A stretch of 64,000 nucleotides of DNA, from positions 82,331,005 to 82,395,004 of the forward strand of contig OX457036.1 of NCBI GenBank assembly GCA_949752735.1. Direction: 5' to 3'. Below the pieces are notes generated by a model. The model searched no databases. It saw nothing but the letters and a program-made list of their open reading frames with translations, and was not told where the DNA came from. The stretch is from Lumbricus terrestris (taxonomy: Eukaryota > Annelida > Clitellata > Crassiclitellata > Lumbricidae). Below, one piece after another: positions 1-11,520 of the stretch. Position numbers and translations under genes: made by a program. How positions within the stretch are numbered: the first letter of the stretch is position 1; every line of letters starts with the position of its first letter.

Positions 1-698
1 TCATGTTCTACACACGTGAACCCGAGCCGAGTTAGGTGCCGTTGTTATCCGGCCTTTGACTAATATTGCCCGTTGGGTAATTGCATTTCGACTACCGCTA
101 GTACAATCGACGCTTCGATAAAGCGTTAATTTTGAACCCACAGGTTAAATATTGGTAGAATTGCTGAAGTTGAACGCAGACAATACAGATATTTGCTTGA
201 AGTCTAAGCTTATGCCTAATATGATAAATTGCTTTTAGGCCGTTTCTGAATCTTACTTAAAGGGTTTGAAGATCACTGCGTACCATTTCGACCGTAGCAA
301 TTGGCTGAGAAGAATCTGCAGGCCAATTCTGAGAAGTAGCCTAATGTTTGCTACTAGCAGACATCGTATAGCATCGTTTCCTAACTCTGTGTGTTCGATT
401 GGCTATTTATTTATTATCTTCAAAGTCTAAGCTTAAGACTTATGATCTTTCTCTACTCACCTATCTGAGCGATCGACTGTATATCGACCGCATGTTTGGA
501 ATAGGCCTATATTCCACGGATTTTATTTTTATCCACGATCTAACTATTTTTGAAGTGACATATCTGGATCCTGTGTATAATAATACTAAAACCCATAGAA
601 GTATTTAAACTAGATTAGATACGATAGGCTAAGTCAAATATAGTAGGCCCTAACAGTTCCCCTTGACTCTGCATTGTAGACCTGTACGTTCCAATAGT
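1..698. other. Intergenic DNA, nothing recognised
   Basis: This is AT-rich sequence with several TAGGCCTA-like words. I see no coding frame with family resemblance and no clear repeat ends. Confidence 0.5.
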
Positions 699-706
699 CT
701 ACAATC

Positions 707-999
707 CATAGGCGTAGGAGACGGGGGTCCAGAGGGGCGAATGCCCCCAATTTCGGGCAAATGTGTTTTTTTGGGCATAACAGGCATGGGCGGAAAAACC
801 TTTTTTCGGGCAAACAGCTAGGTACGGGAGGATTTTTTCGGGCCCACAGAGGTATAGGGAATGACTAAAAAAATCATCAGAAAATTTGGTCGATGAAAAA
901 TGTCGGCGACTCGCGGCCCACCAAAGAAATGTAAAGTATACTTTTCGGGCAAAAGTAAAATCTTTGCCCCCCACTGCCGAAATGTCCCCTAAGCCTATG
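707..999. mobile_element. hAT-type MITE with perfect 8-bp target duplication
   Basis: This 293-bp segment has terminal inverted repeats CATAGGCGTAGGAGAC at the left and, read on the other strand, CATAGGCTTAGGGGAC at the right. It is flanked on both sides by CTACAATC (699-706 and 1000-1007). An eight-base duplication is the mark of the hAT superfamily. The interior is rich in TTCGGGCA words and has no transposase frame. Confidence 0.8.
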
Positions 1000-1007
1000 C
1001 TACAATC

Positions 1008-2915
1008 CATTTGTTGCGCACAATACAGGAGTATTTGTTACAAATAAATGTCGTCCATAGCAACCAATTGAGTTGCAGCCACTTTCAATTGTTTAATACT
1101 GTAGCGAATTATTACGCTTATCTAATAAACTAATTAATCCACATGCATTATTAATTTAAGTAGGCCTAATTAAGAGTCAAGTCAGATAATTTAATTCATG
1201 GCGTTTTAGATATCTCTCTATCCCTCCAGTCCTCCCTCCCTCCGCCAGTTCCTTCCTCTCTCTCTCCCTACTTATATCCCTTCTTCCCTCTGTCCATCAC
1301 TCGAACTAACATTTTCACCAGACGATAATTGCTACGGACTATTGGTGTTCAATGTTGACAACAGATAGGTACGCCACTGGTTGTCGGCAGTCTGCAGAAC
1401 AGTTTCCGCAGTTCGATGACATCAGATATGAACGCGGCCAACGACCTCTTGTAGCCCTTGTGGGTGCGGCCATCATGCAAATAAAGTCAATAATTGTCCA
1501 TGCATGGGGAGAGTCATGTCTAAAGCCTTATGAAGCTACCATTATATGCACCACTAGCCCGGTGAATCACTGAAGACCGTGACAAGTTTGATGAAAAAGA
1601 ACTCTAGAGTCTAGACATGCATTCAAAAAGACGACCGAATATAGCTTGCATAATAGGTCGTGAAAAGACTCGTGATGTTTATTATAGCATGACTACATAA
1701 ACGATCTCTGTGTATCGTTAATGTGAATCTATGAAGGGAAGTGACATAGACCTAGGCCTACTGTAAGCAGTCGAGTCTTCATAAAGCAGTGAATTAGGCC
1801 ATAGGCTACGGCTAAGTCAGAACCTTCAATGCTGTGCTTGCTTAGCCTGAAATAGATTCTGCATTGATTAATATTCTAAACTTCCTATCTTTTTCAAAGT
1901 GAAACCTTCTTACTAAAATCAATTAGTCAACGGCATCTGGTCTGAATTTAGTTTTTCTTCTTCCCGTTAGTTCTTTATTCAATTAGGTTTACAAGAGGTC
2001 GTTGGCCGCGTTCATCTGATGTCTGTTGCCCTTTATTGAATAATGTCGGATTGTTGCGACTCTTTGTATACTATGCAGTCTATATAATTTATATGCTGTA
2101 TCCAGGACTGTTTTAAAGGAATTTTTATAACTGCACATCTCCTTTCCTTTCCCATCATCCATGGTAAATTACTTCCAATCGGAGGACAATGACCTTTTTT
2201 GCTAGTTTTAACTGTACAGAAGTGCTTCTACAACTGCACATTTTGTGTACAACAGTTACTGCACGTCAAAAAAGTCCTGGCTGCATCTATGTAAATATGC
2301 CTCTCGGAGAGAAACACTCTGGCACGAAGAACACATGGGTGTGGGATCGATTCCTGATAGGCTACTACCCTTCCAAAGGTCCACTCAACTTTACTTTCGG
2401 CAGATGGCGTTGGTAAACTGAGCAGTAGAACGCGATGAACGCATAAATTGTAAATTACAAATTTTGTAATCATACTTCGTGTTTAAAAAATCTATTCTAT
2501 CATTCAGACGCGACTCCTTTAGAGAAAAGCTCACGGCACCACTAATTTTGGTATAGGCCGGATCGACGTCCTAGCCTATGTATTTGGTATAGGTCTATTT
2601 GGTATCAGTTAACAATAATATTGGTAAGCTCATTTTACCATCAGGCTCATAGGAGTTATTTACCAGGTCGAAGGAATTAAATGCAAAGAAGATATAAAAA
2701 TCACTGTTAGGTCTACTGAAACACTGAGCAGAATATTACAGCTTGCATGTAAAAACCAGTCGCATTTCAAGATGCCATCTTAGCAGAAATTGCTCTAGTG
2801 CTGATAAAAGAGTGATTAAAGATCACAATAAATAAATGTAAATGTAGGCCTACAATTATTATTAGGCCTACAATTTCTTTATGTATCAAGTTTGGCAACT
2901 TGTATGATTATGTCA
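1008..2915. other. Intergenic DNA with a distant 33-bp inverted repeat
   Basis: This stretch has no recognised gene. A CCCTCC/CTCTC pyrimidine run lies at 1220-1290. An inverted repeat pairs 1418-1452 with 1991-2023, differing only by a 2-bp insertion. Some short frames exist but none resembles a known family. Confidence 0.5.
1418..2023. repeat. 33-bp inverted repeat spaced by about 540 bp
   Basis: Bases 1418-1452 and the reverse complement of 1991-2023 are identical apart from an AT insertion in the left copy. Both contain GCGGCCAACGACCTC. The flanks do not show a target duplication, so this may be ends of a decayed element or two copies of one fragment in opposite orientation. Confidence 0.7.
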
Positions 2916-2923
2916 AATGGGGG

Positions 2924-3083
2924 CAGTGGCGTAGCCAGAAATTTTTGATAGGGGGGTTTTATGGCCGGAAACCCTGTTTTTTGCTTTTTTTCTTACTTAA
3001 ATGGAAAAATAACCTTAAAAAACCTTTTCCCGGAGCCAATGGGGGGGTTTAACCCCCGAAACCTCCCCTTGCCTACGCCACTG
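2924..3083. mobile_element. hAT-type MITE, CAGTGGCGTAGCC family
   Basis: This 160-bp element begins CAGTGGCGTAGCCAG and ends CCTACGCCACTG, giving inverted ends of about 12 bp. The flanks AATGGGGG (2916-2923) and GATGGGGG (3084-3091) agree at seven of eight bases, as expected for an ageing 8-bp duplication. The interior has G-runs and C-runs that can pair, and no coding capacity. Confidence 0.8.
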
Positions 3084-3091
3084 GATGGGGG

Positions 3092-4439
3092 CATGGCCGA
3101 AATGTCTCTGGATCCGCCTCTGGTACCTTACTAGCTGGTACAGACTGTCAGACTTCGTTTTCTTAGTCTTGATATGGGGGGGGGCTGATGGTCAGTCCTC
3201 TCGCTAGTTTAGACCTATTGCCCTCCTGTTGCCTCACAAGTAATATTCTCCGGACCCTTGGGAGTCCTCAATGTTGCACGGTCAAGTCTGTGCTACGGGT
3301 TCTCGGGAGCTTAGCCATTCCTTGACCCTGATAAATTCCGCCCATCTGCACACCTACCCTTTCTATCCCATCTTGAAGAGGCGCTATATAAGTTTATGTG
3401 TGATTGATACCCTGTAGGGCCTATACAGTCGCTGTGGACTGTCATTACGTGGGAATAGAAAGTCTAACACTGATGCTATGAGCTGTAGCACATTGTAGTA
3501 ATTGCAAGGCTTAAAGTGTGGCTGGACGGTCATGGACGGCGTCCATGCACTTATTTTAAAATATGAATGCCGTCCTGCCACTTATTGGCCAGCACAGCCT
3601 GTAGGCGTAAGGGCCGTCCAGGCACTTCTTTTGGAAAGGTAAGGGGCGTCCATGCACTTATTTTCCCACACTTTAAGCACTGAGTAATTGTGTGTGTTGC
3701 AGACAGTCATGGACATTAGGCCAACTACGTACGGCAAGACTTCCTGTTGTTGAATTGTAATTTCTTCATTATGCATCGTATTACAAGCAATCGAAGTCTC
3801 ACAAAGGGAACGTTTTTAAGTGGACAATTATTCTGAGTGACGGCGTCGATCTATCGAGGCCTATGTGACTCTGTCCTTGCATTTTATGCTACTTTCCAAT
3901 AATAATATCGATTCAGTTGTCGATTCCGATCCACGTCTCTTCGTCGAGTCAAAACTATCTCCAAGAAGATATGACAACCGGATCAGGGAAAGCGGTAAAG
4001 ATCGAGGAGGGCAGAAGAGGAGAATTAATTAGACGAGGATTTTGAAACAGAACAGGGAAAAAGATTCGCCAGAACGGCGCCACATTGTCAGACAAAACAC
4101 CCGCAGGTCTTGACGGGGCCTACGTGACTCAGCCACCCTCGGCCTCAAAGGTTCACAGGCCGCCTTATTATATTAAAATGAAATAATGAATGATCCCTGC
4201 AAGCATATCTGACATCTGATGCATATAGCCTATTGAGACAAACGCGTATCATTATACAGCTTATAAGCACAGGCCAACACGACTACTATAGGCCAATCAG
4301 TATATTATATGCGGCTAACAGAAGCGTGCCTATTGTCTCGACCATTACGATTAGCAGCAGAGACTTGTAATCTATAGACCCGTCCGTCGCCAGTTTCAAT
4401 GCTTCATTATCTTCTCTGATCCGAATCGCTCAAAGAGAA
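3092..4439. other. Intergenic DNA between MITE and CpG-rich block
   Basis: Apart from the SINE-like tail ending near 3400, this holds no recognised feature. Near 3520-3670, short related phrases (GGCGTCCATGCACTTATTTT and GGCCGTCCAGGCACTT) recur three times, suggesting a small degenerate tandem array. Confidence 0.45.
3230..3410 (+). repeat. SINE-like repeat ending in GCGCTATATAA
   Basis: The 3' end TTGAAGAGGCGCTATATAAG matches the tails near 8655 and 52750. The same phrase reversed, TTATATAGCGC, opens several other copies in this window. The body is only loosely similar between copies. Confidence 0.5.
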
Positions 4440-5480
4440 AGCATTCGGTAGAGGGCGCCGACGACCGATCTCGTTTGGCGGCTGAGGCTGCCGCCGCCGC
4501 GACGTACAGCATTATGGTGACCAATGCACCGCTGCCGCTGCCGCCGCCACGGCTGAAGAGCCACAACATGAAAGGAAGCTGCAATGGAAAGTGAACAGGA
4601 GGGGTCGCCGTTGCCGTCGTTGCAGTCGCCGTTGCCGTCGCCGCAACACACAGGTAGCATTATGCTAATCGCGATATATTGATTAGATTTGTGGACATAA
4701 AGCGCGGAGTATGTATGTATACCGTGTTTGCGTATACCTACAGCGCCACGGAGCCTTCGAGTTCTGTCAAACCTACGGAACGCCGCGCCGGACAACCGGC
4801 GGCGACGGAAGCTCGTGTTATGACCGACACGGCTGACCATAGTTATATAGACACCGACGCTGTCGACATCTTGCGACCAGAATTGGCGTCGACGACGACG
4901 ACGCTCGGCCGCGGAGGAGACGACGCCGCAGATGGAGGAGGCAGGGCGGTGCATCGTCGTGGGATGAGGCCGTTGTATGCGTCGCATGCTAGCCTTTATT
5001 TCGCGGAGCGGTCGCATCAAGCTATCAACAGTTGTATCGGTGTATTCGGTCGGGTGTCTTGCGCCACCAGAAGTCATCGATAGCAACTATTTAGTGTCCG
5101 CCGTGAATGAAGATTGAGAAGAAAATGGCTTCACATAAAGACGCGTCCAAGTTTCGGTGTCATTATGCTGCGCGTCGAAATTAATCGCAATGTCAGCAGA
5201 AACGCCATGACGCGTGCTCGTGACTTTTGTCGTTGCTATAGCGTATGCCAAAAGTGATCGCGTTTTACAATAAGTTGAGCGACATTGCTATACTAGACTA
5301 AGGGGCACTATACATGTTTTGCCTTTGTAAAGATGACTGGGAATCTATAATGACGCATTGGCGCCGACATGTCGGACTCTGTCGGAATCAAGTTTGCTAA
5401 AATATTAATGAGATCGTAATCTGGTGCTTTCGTTGGCGCGGCCAACTTGTTCGCGGGTGCCAAAGGCAACACGGTTCATT
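4440..5480. promoter_or_regulatory. CpG-rich block upstream of DDR exon 1, candidate promoter/5' UTR
   Basis: This block is much richer in CG dinucleotides than the surrounding AT-rich DNA, for example GCCGCCGCCGCGACG near 4490 and repeated GACGACGACG near 4890. It ends about 50 bp before the DDR start codon, a normal place for an animal promoter. There is no clear TATA box or mapped start site. Open frames on both strands (a 218-codon minus frame at 4430-5086 and a 134-codon plus frame at 4679-5083) are low-complexity and look like by-products of the composition. Confidence 0.5.
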
Positions 5481-5529
5481 GTACTGTGGATAAGGTTTGT
5501 TGATGCTATTCCTCGGCGTTACATCAGTA

Positions 5530-5605
5530 ATGAGGACTTTGGTCGGCTTGGTTCTCCTGCTGCTGAGCTGTGCCCAAGAGAGGGGTGCTGAATCGCTTAA
5601 CCTCT
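5530..5605 (+). CDS. DDR coding exon 1: signal peptide
   Basis: This exon encodes residues 1-25 plus one base. The peptide starts MRTLVGLVLLLLSCA, a typical signal sequence with a hydrophobic core and a likely cleavage near residues 15-20. The N-L-S sequon at residues 24-26 is completed across the junction. The donor is CT|GTAAGT. An in-frame TAA at 5491 bounds the frame upstream. Two ATGs are possible, 5503 and 5530. I chose 5530 because it has a purine (G) at -3, while 5503 has T. Starting at 5503 adds nine residues and still leaves a signal peptide. The last base pairs with CT of exon 2 to make a serine codon. Any non-coding 5' exon would lie upstream and cannot be recognised. Confidence 0.85.
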
Positions 5606-5816
5606 GTAAGTGGTATTTTATTCTTTATTATTTAGTAGGCGTACAACTTGTGCTTGTCTTTGAAGAAAGGTCTTATCGTAAGTTGTTTATATGCTGTTTG
5701 GATAATAATGACTGAAATGATGTTAAAATGTATTAACAATAGCATTTACAATACTTTTGAACAGGGCTGTTTTGCATGATAAAAAGTAATGGTTAACTAT
5801 TTATTAACTAACTAGC

Positions 5817-6110
5817 TGGGGTACCCGGCGTTGCCCGGGAATTTTAGGATTCGGGCCGTTCCCCGCCAATCCCCCCACCCTCCTTCCACTCTCTTACGCT
5901 CCCTCCCACCCTCCATTGCTCCTCCCCTTATACCCTCACTCCCACCCTCCCACCTACCCTCCCTCCCTTCCTCCCTTCCTCCCTTCCTCCCTCCCTTCAT
6001 CCCACCTACCCTCCCTTCCTCCCTCCCTTCCTCCCTCCCTCCCTCCCTGACCCCACCACACCCACTCTCCACTTGAGATCCGAACTCTCAAAAGCGCTGG
6101 CCTTGAACAC
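5817..6110. repeat. GGCGTTGCCCGGG repeat motif followed by polypyrimidine tract
   Basis: The phrase TACCCGGCGTTGCCCGGGAA is a word seen at the edge of many animal interspersed repeats. It is followed by about 190 bases of almost pure CCCTCC/CTTCC (5870-6060). The proline-rich and glycine-rich frames over the tract are composition artefacts. Confidence 0.5.
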
Positions 6111-6257
6111 CTCTAAAACTGTGTCAAGCGCTGCTTTTATAGAATTTATGCCTACGGGACCGAAAGAAAAGTGGTGGCCTTAAACACCTCTAAAACATTG
6201 TAAACCACTGCTTTTATGGAATTTTTGGATATGGGACCAAAAGAAAAGGGCTGTCAT
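6104..6257. repeat. Two-copy tandem repeat, about 77 bp
   Basis: A unit starting at ACACCTCTAAAAC and ending near GGGACCGAAAGAAAAG is repeated once with substitutions, starting near 6104 and 6181. It adjoins the interspersed repeat also found near 19300. Confidence 0.65.
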
Positions 6258-6450
6258 AAGCTTGAAAGGGAAACGGCCAACAGGGAAAATGAGGGGTTTT
6301 GCTCCCCACCATGGCCCCCATGGTGGCAGAGATTCGCCAACCCCTCCAAAGCAGGGCGTCTGGTCGACTCCGACCCTCTGCGAAGGATTGAGGTTGATTG
6401 CCTCAGTACTTTGGCCGTGCATACCTGACAACAAAAAACCTTTACTAAAA
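6258..6450 (+). repeat. Interspersed repeat, copy 1 (partner near 19300)
   Basis: Bases 6287-6347 (GCTCCCCACC, GGCCCCCATGGTGGCAGAGA, CCAACCCCTCC) recur at about 19310-19367 with a few changes, in the same orientation. Both copies lie in intron 1. Family unknown; the partner's end resembles the 3' end of a retroelement. Confidence 0.65.
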
Positions 6451-6739
6451 TATATATAAGATGATGAATTAATAGTTAACTTTGATTAAATTATATGTTC
6501 CCAAGAATAAAGACACATGCATGGAATTAATATTGTTCATTGTTTATCTTTTTTTGTGGTTGCTTAGTAGTTATAAATTTGTTCAGCATACCTGTACTAT
6601 TGAGGTGGGGGCATTTATCTTCGGCTAACATAAAGTGTCTTTTGCTATCTTAAGTGGCACTGCCGTGATTGAGTGATTTAAATGGCACATGGACTATAAT
6701 ATTATATTACTGGTACATACTGGTACAGCCATTCCATTT

Positions 6740-6925
6740 CCCAAAAATTGTCGAAAATCAAAATTCTGTTTAAACAAGAATTATTGTTATCAATCCAACT
6801 TATATTGAACCAAGAAATATTTCCATCAGTCCGACTTTTATTAAACCAGTAATTATTAAAATTATTTCTATCAATCCAACTTCTATTTAATAAAAGAATT
6901 ACTTTCATCAATTCAACTTCCATTT
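6740..6925. repeat. Degenerate tandem repeat, about 37-44 bp unit
   Basis: The phrase ATCAATCCAACTTnTATTnAA recurs four times with variable spacers. This minus-frame array gives repetitive Asn/Trp/Ile peptides that are not a real protein. Confidence 0.6.
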
Positions 6926-7299
6926 AGGCGAATATGTGATATCAAACACTACTGTCTTAATTGGTGCATAATATTTTATAGTCTGTATATATTATTTTAA
7001 GTTAGCCAATGACAGTGCCGTACACATCTGCCCACAATATTCCATACACTTGCCCGATACTACATTTAAACCATGGCATATGTTCTGCTGAATGGCCACG
7101 GTTATTAGTGGCACTTTAGAAATTACTAGTTACATTGTTTCATCATTGTAGTCCTGTTTAAGTTTGTGGGTTCATACATCTTCCTTCATCCAATTATGCA
7201 AGCCAACCAGCAGGTCAACACAACTAATATAGGTTCTAGTGAGCAACATGTTTTGTTGACGATATACCCAGGCTGGAACTGAAGTGGCCAGAATACACA

Positions 7300-7405
7300 A
7301 AACAATATAGAGCTGTTGTCGATTAATCGTTAAAAATCAAATTTAGTTGTTAGAATAATTAACGATTTATCGATTTATTGAATCATTAACTTCCACAGCT
7401 GTACT
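7300..7405. mobile_element. Possible short hAT-like MITE with AGCTGT ends
   Basis: AGAGCTGTTGTCGATTAATC at the left and CGATTTATCG...CCACAGCTGT at the right form a loose inverted repeat. No clear duplication is seen. Confidence 0.3.
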
Positions 7406-7929
7406 TTTAAATAATTTTACTGCTTTCTAAAATTTATTTTATCTGTCACTTATGATGAAGTGAGTTCAAAGTGTTTCTTGCTTAAATATATATATTACAA
7501 AGTTTGTTCAAGGTTTTATAATTAAATATTGTTACACCAGGTTGTACCAAGTAGGTAAGTATTGTTGCACCAAGGCAGTCAGGTTACTATTGACTTTAAT
7601 CTGAAATAGTAGGCCTATTGCAGTTTCAGTTGTACTGGAGTGTATTTATAATGTTATTGTATTAACAGAATATATAGTGAAAGAGCTGATTTAGTGTATT
7701 TCAGAAACTACAGTTTGAAGTGCCGGGTAAAGAGTGAAGCGGTACAGAAGATAAGTTAGAGGTATGAGAATTCGTGAACAGACACTGTGGGAAAGGATGA
7801 TCACACTGATAGAAAGAAGGCTTCACAGAGCAATATGTACAGTGGGATATCCCGTAAGCACCTTGTTTACAGACAGTGTTTTTGAACAATTATTCATTCC
7901 ACTGACCATTTATTTATTTTATACAGACT

Positions 7930-8412
7930 TAGGGTTACGGTTACCATGCGTCCGGGGAAACCCGAACACGTCCTCTTTTTATGCCCCTGTCCGGGCGGCT
8001 TTCCAGAAATATGGCTCTTGACAGCCTTTTGTCCGGGGTTATCCCCGTCCGTCTCTGCTCTTACTTACTTACTTACTTTTCCATGGTATAAACTTTCGTT
8101 CCATGAACTAAATACGCGTTCCAGCAATATTTAGCTCAATGGTATGGTTACCATGGGACTTTCGGTTCCTGAAGCGGTTTTTTGTAGACCAAACGCATAA
8201 CTATAACATGAATATACTGAACATTCACTCAATAAAGTCTAAATTGAAACCATGTGCAATAAGAATAATATTTTGTGTAGTTTAGCGTTGCTTTTATTTG
8301 TACAACACTTAACATTGGCGTAGCATTAGGAAGCTCGAGCTGGCTACAGGATGGTAACCGGATGAACATTTTGTGTGTCCTCTATTTCATCTGAGCACTT
8401 ATGGTAACCCTA
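7930..8412. mobile_element. hAT-type non-autonomous element with TAGGGTTAC ends
   Basis: The left end TAGGGTTACGGTTACCATGC and the right end ATGGTAACCCTA are inverted copies. The flanks TACAGACT (7922-7929) and TGCAGGCT (8413-8420) agree at six of eight bases, both differences being transitions. The interior at 7950-8060 has CCGGGG/CCGGGC runs. No transposase frame. Confidence 0.6.
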
Positions 8413-8464
8413 TGCAGGCTGGTGTCAATTTTTTTTACTGCATTGGTGTTTTGGATGTGCAGAA

Positions 8465-8695
8465 CAATTGTGGGGCACGGTGGGTGGTGTAGGATCATAT
8501 GTTTGGTGCCTTAGAACCGGAAGGTTACAGGTTTGTATCCGCCTCAAGCTGACTCTTAGCAAGTCCTTCACTAACAATTGTTCATGCACTTCGACTTGAC
8601 ACTCCGAGTCAGTGTGCTCGCTGTAGTCGGAGCACCTCTGAGTAGCAATCTTGAAGAGGTGGTGCTATAATAAGACAAGTGCTCATATTTTAATA
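8465..8695 (+). repeat. tRNA-derived SINE-like repeat
   Basis: The head has a B-box-like GGTTACAGGTTTGTATCC preceded by a TGGTGCCTTAGAACCGGAAG stretch that resembles a tRNA anticodon/variable region. The tail GGAGCACCTCTGAGTAG and GAAGAGGTGGTGCTATAATAA matches the copy near 52720-52760. Confidence 0.6.
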
Positions 8696-9710
8696 TATAC
8701 AATAAATTAATATGATTATTCATAATCAGTATGAGGTAATGATTCATGTAATGTAATGTAAGTGCAATTAGTGCATACCCAGCAGCTCGTATGAGTCATG
8801 CCTGCTATAAGATCTGACACATTCCTTTTTCGAATATTCATCTATAGATGGCCTTATTGGTAGAGCCACATTCAGTGCTAGTATTTTAGCAGCTGTAGTT
8901 TCTACAAATTGTTCACGACAAGATCTTGCAATAGATTGTTGTGGCTTATCAGGTAGTGAAATTAATGCTGAGAAGGACATTTTATGGTTACTGCAGTATC
9001 TGCTTTTATCACACTTAACTTGTAAGAGTGCGTGTAGGTATGATGACTGTGTTCGTTGGAAGTAAACTCATCTGGTCCTAATTCGCAGATACTAGGCCTT
9101 CTCATTACTCTTAAATAATAGATCAATTTCTGCCAAAATTTGAGCATTTCAAAGAGTGCTTTGTTGTTCAGCTGCCTGCTCCAATATTAAAGCCATCATT
9201 TTAGATATATTGCATGCCGAATTATTGATGTGTTTGCACGGCATCTGCTGCTGATAAACAAACTGTTGTGTAGCTTGGCTGCCGAGTGATAGTGGTGAGG
9301 GTCATTCTCTGCTTTATCTCTATTATGTGGAAAGTTATCATAGGAAAACATCAGGGGAAGGTGCTCACTGCTCAGTTATTCTTTCAGTCACCAGCATATA
9401 CCCTTTTGGAAGAAAGTTCCGCTGTTGCTTGGGACAGCATTTAACTGATAACATTACAGTCTGTTGGTGAATTGCAATGTGGGTGGAGATTTTAAATCTA
9501 TATTGAAGGTTTGAAGTTACTGTCAAACAATTCCTATGCAGACTTTGTTACTCTGTGACAAGATTCCGGCTAATCAGCCAGGTTATAATAGATTACTGCA
9601 TGAATCCTAATCTTTAGTAAGTTTATTGTTGTTTTGTTTATTTGTGAAGTTCCAATGGTCAACATGGCATTGAATAACCAAGTGTTAACAATCCAGGCGT
9701 TGAGCGCCAT

Positions 9711-9743
9711 AGTGGCCTAACCCATAAGTAGGGTTAGACCACT
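9711..9743. repeat. Perfect-looking hairpin with one mismatch
   Basis: AGTGGCCTAACCC and GGGTTAGACCACT pair over 13 positions with one C-A mismatch around a seven-base loop. Confidence 0.6.
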
Positions 9744-10842
9744 CGGACGCAACACCTCAATTGTGCAGCTTTTACGGTCATCATAGGCCATGGATACTCT
9801 TGCATAAGTAGACTACAACTGCCAGCTCTGCATTTAACCTATGCCCATAAATAGTTAATTACAAATTCACTTTATTTATTGACGTCAGTATAATCATGAA
9901 TCACAAACACACCTTGTTTGATGTTAAATCTTAATTTAAAAGTTTTTTTTTAGTTTTTACTATTCATGTAAATTTAATATCCTGGATATATTCTCTGAAG
10001 TTTAATGCAATATTTCCAGTTTTTTTTATATCTCAGTTTCAGACTTGCGAATGTCCATGAATGGTTCATAGACCCTAGGTGCAGCACCTACTCTGTGTAA
10101 TGTACAAAAACAGCCCTGATTGTGCAAGAGCAGTTCTTTCTCAAGGCACATAACAGTGACCTACTTAGTTTAAATGTGAGTACCTGACCTGTCCACCAAC
10201 CATGCCACACATTTGCAAAGCAGCACTGTTGCAGTTACATTACTAAAATTGACCATCCCTCACTACATCACAAGAATCAAGCAAAAGATACCTGCTCTGC
10301 CAATTGTCATCTTGAAGCACTGTCTGCAAAAAGCTAAAAGTGTACTCTGCCAAAGAGCATAATTTGTATGCATGTGAGTCTGATACGATATTGATATCTT
10401 TTTTAATTGGTCATTATGTTTATGATTACATGCCTCATGGGAGATCTAATAGGTAACTGAATGACCCAGTTGTACCGGTTCCTGTGCGTGTTTGGGTACA
10501 TCTGTGCAAACGTCTAGGAGTCATTGAATTAGATGACTCTGCATAAAGGAGGCCAGAGGGCAGCACTGCTTCCAGTGCATGTCTTTCCTACCTTTATCAG
10601 CACAATAGAGACTATTAGACAGGTATAGTGCTTTTAGTTGTCTAGGGCATTTTTTATGCAGGCGATGAGGGAATGCTGCTGGCGCTGAGGCACAGGTGGC
10701 CATTCTGCCCCTTCATTAGATTTCAAAGAAATGCCTGCACACCATGATTGACCAGTGCACAACAATACTTTGTAGTTGAGCCGTTTCGCCTATTTGGGAT
10801 TGATGATCAAAAACTGATATTTTAAGGAGAATGTTATGAAAT

Positions 10843-11520
10843 AATAACATATGCATATTGCATAAGAACATTATGCATAATAACGTATGCATAAAAACAT
10901 ATGCATAATAGCAAATGCATAATAAAATATGCATAATAAAATATGCATAATTACATGTGCATAATAACATATGCATAATAGCATATGCATAATAAAATAT
11001 GCATAATAACATATGCATAATAACATATGCATAATAACATATGCATAATAACATATGCATAATAACATATGCATAATAACATATGCATAATAACATATGC
11101 ATAATAACATATGCATAATTACATATGCATAATTACATATGCATAATATCATATGCATAATAACATATGCATAATAACATATGCATAATAACATATGCAT
11201 AGTTACATGTGCATAATAACATATGCATAATAACATATGCATAATAACATATGCATAGTTACATGTGCATAATAACATAGCCTATGCATAATAACATATG
11301 CATAATAACATATGCATAATAACATATGCATAATAACATATGCATAATAACATATGCATAATAACATATGCATAATAACATATGCATAATAACATATGCA
11401 TAATAACATATGCATAATAACATATGCATAATTACATATGCATAATATCATATGCATAATAACATATGCATAATAACATATGCATAATAACATATGCATA
11501 ATAACATATGCATAATAAAC
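10843..11520. repeat. 14-bp minisatellite, about 48 copies
   Basis: The unit ATGCATAATAACAT repeats with a strict 14-bp period. Variant units (AATTACAT, AATATCAT, AGTTACATGTGC, AATAAAAT) are placed non-randomly: the pair of AGTTACATGTGC variants recurs 54-56 bp apart, and an AATTACAT-AATATCAT block occurs near both 11117 and 11427. The long minus frames of repeating Met/Cys/Tyr/Ile are artefacts of the period. Confidence 0.95.

Noticed and set aside
4430..5086. 218-codon minus frame in the CpG-rich block
   Set aside because: Arginine- and alanine-rich composition from GCC/GAC repeats, with an overlapping plus frame and no family; kept only as a promoter hint.
5503..5529. Upstream ATG as DDR start
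   Set aside because: It has a weaker context (T at -3) and adds nine residues before the signal peptide; not excluded.
5812..6076. Proline-rich and glycine-rich frames
   Set aside because: Direct reading of a CCCTCC polypyrimidine tract.
9711..9743. Interstitial telomere-like GGGTTAG
   Set aside because: Only one copy on each side of a hairpin; too short to be telomeric.
10716..11499. Minus frames of repeating Met/Cys/Tyr/Ile, looking like membrane proteins
   Set aside because: A 14-bp period gives a 14-residue repeat in every frame; nothing supports translation.
10843..11520. CRISPR-like array
   Set aside because: There are no unique spacers, the period is 14 bp, and the host is an animal.
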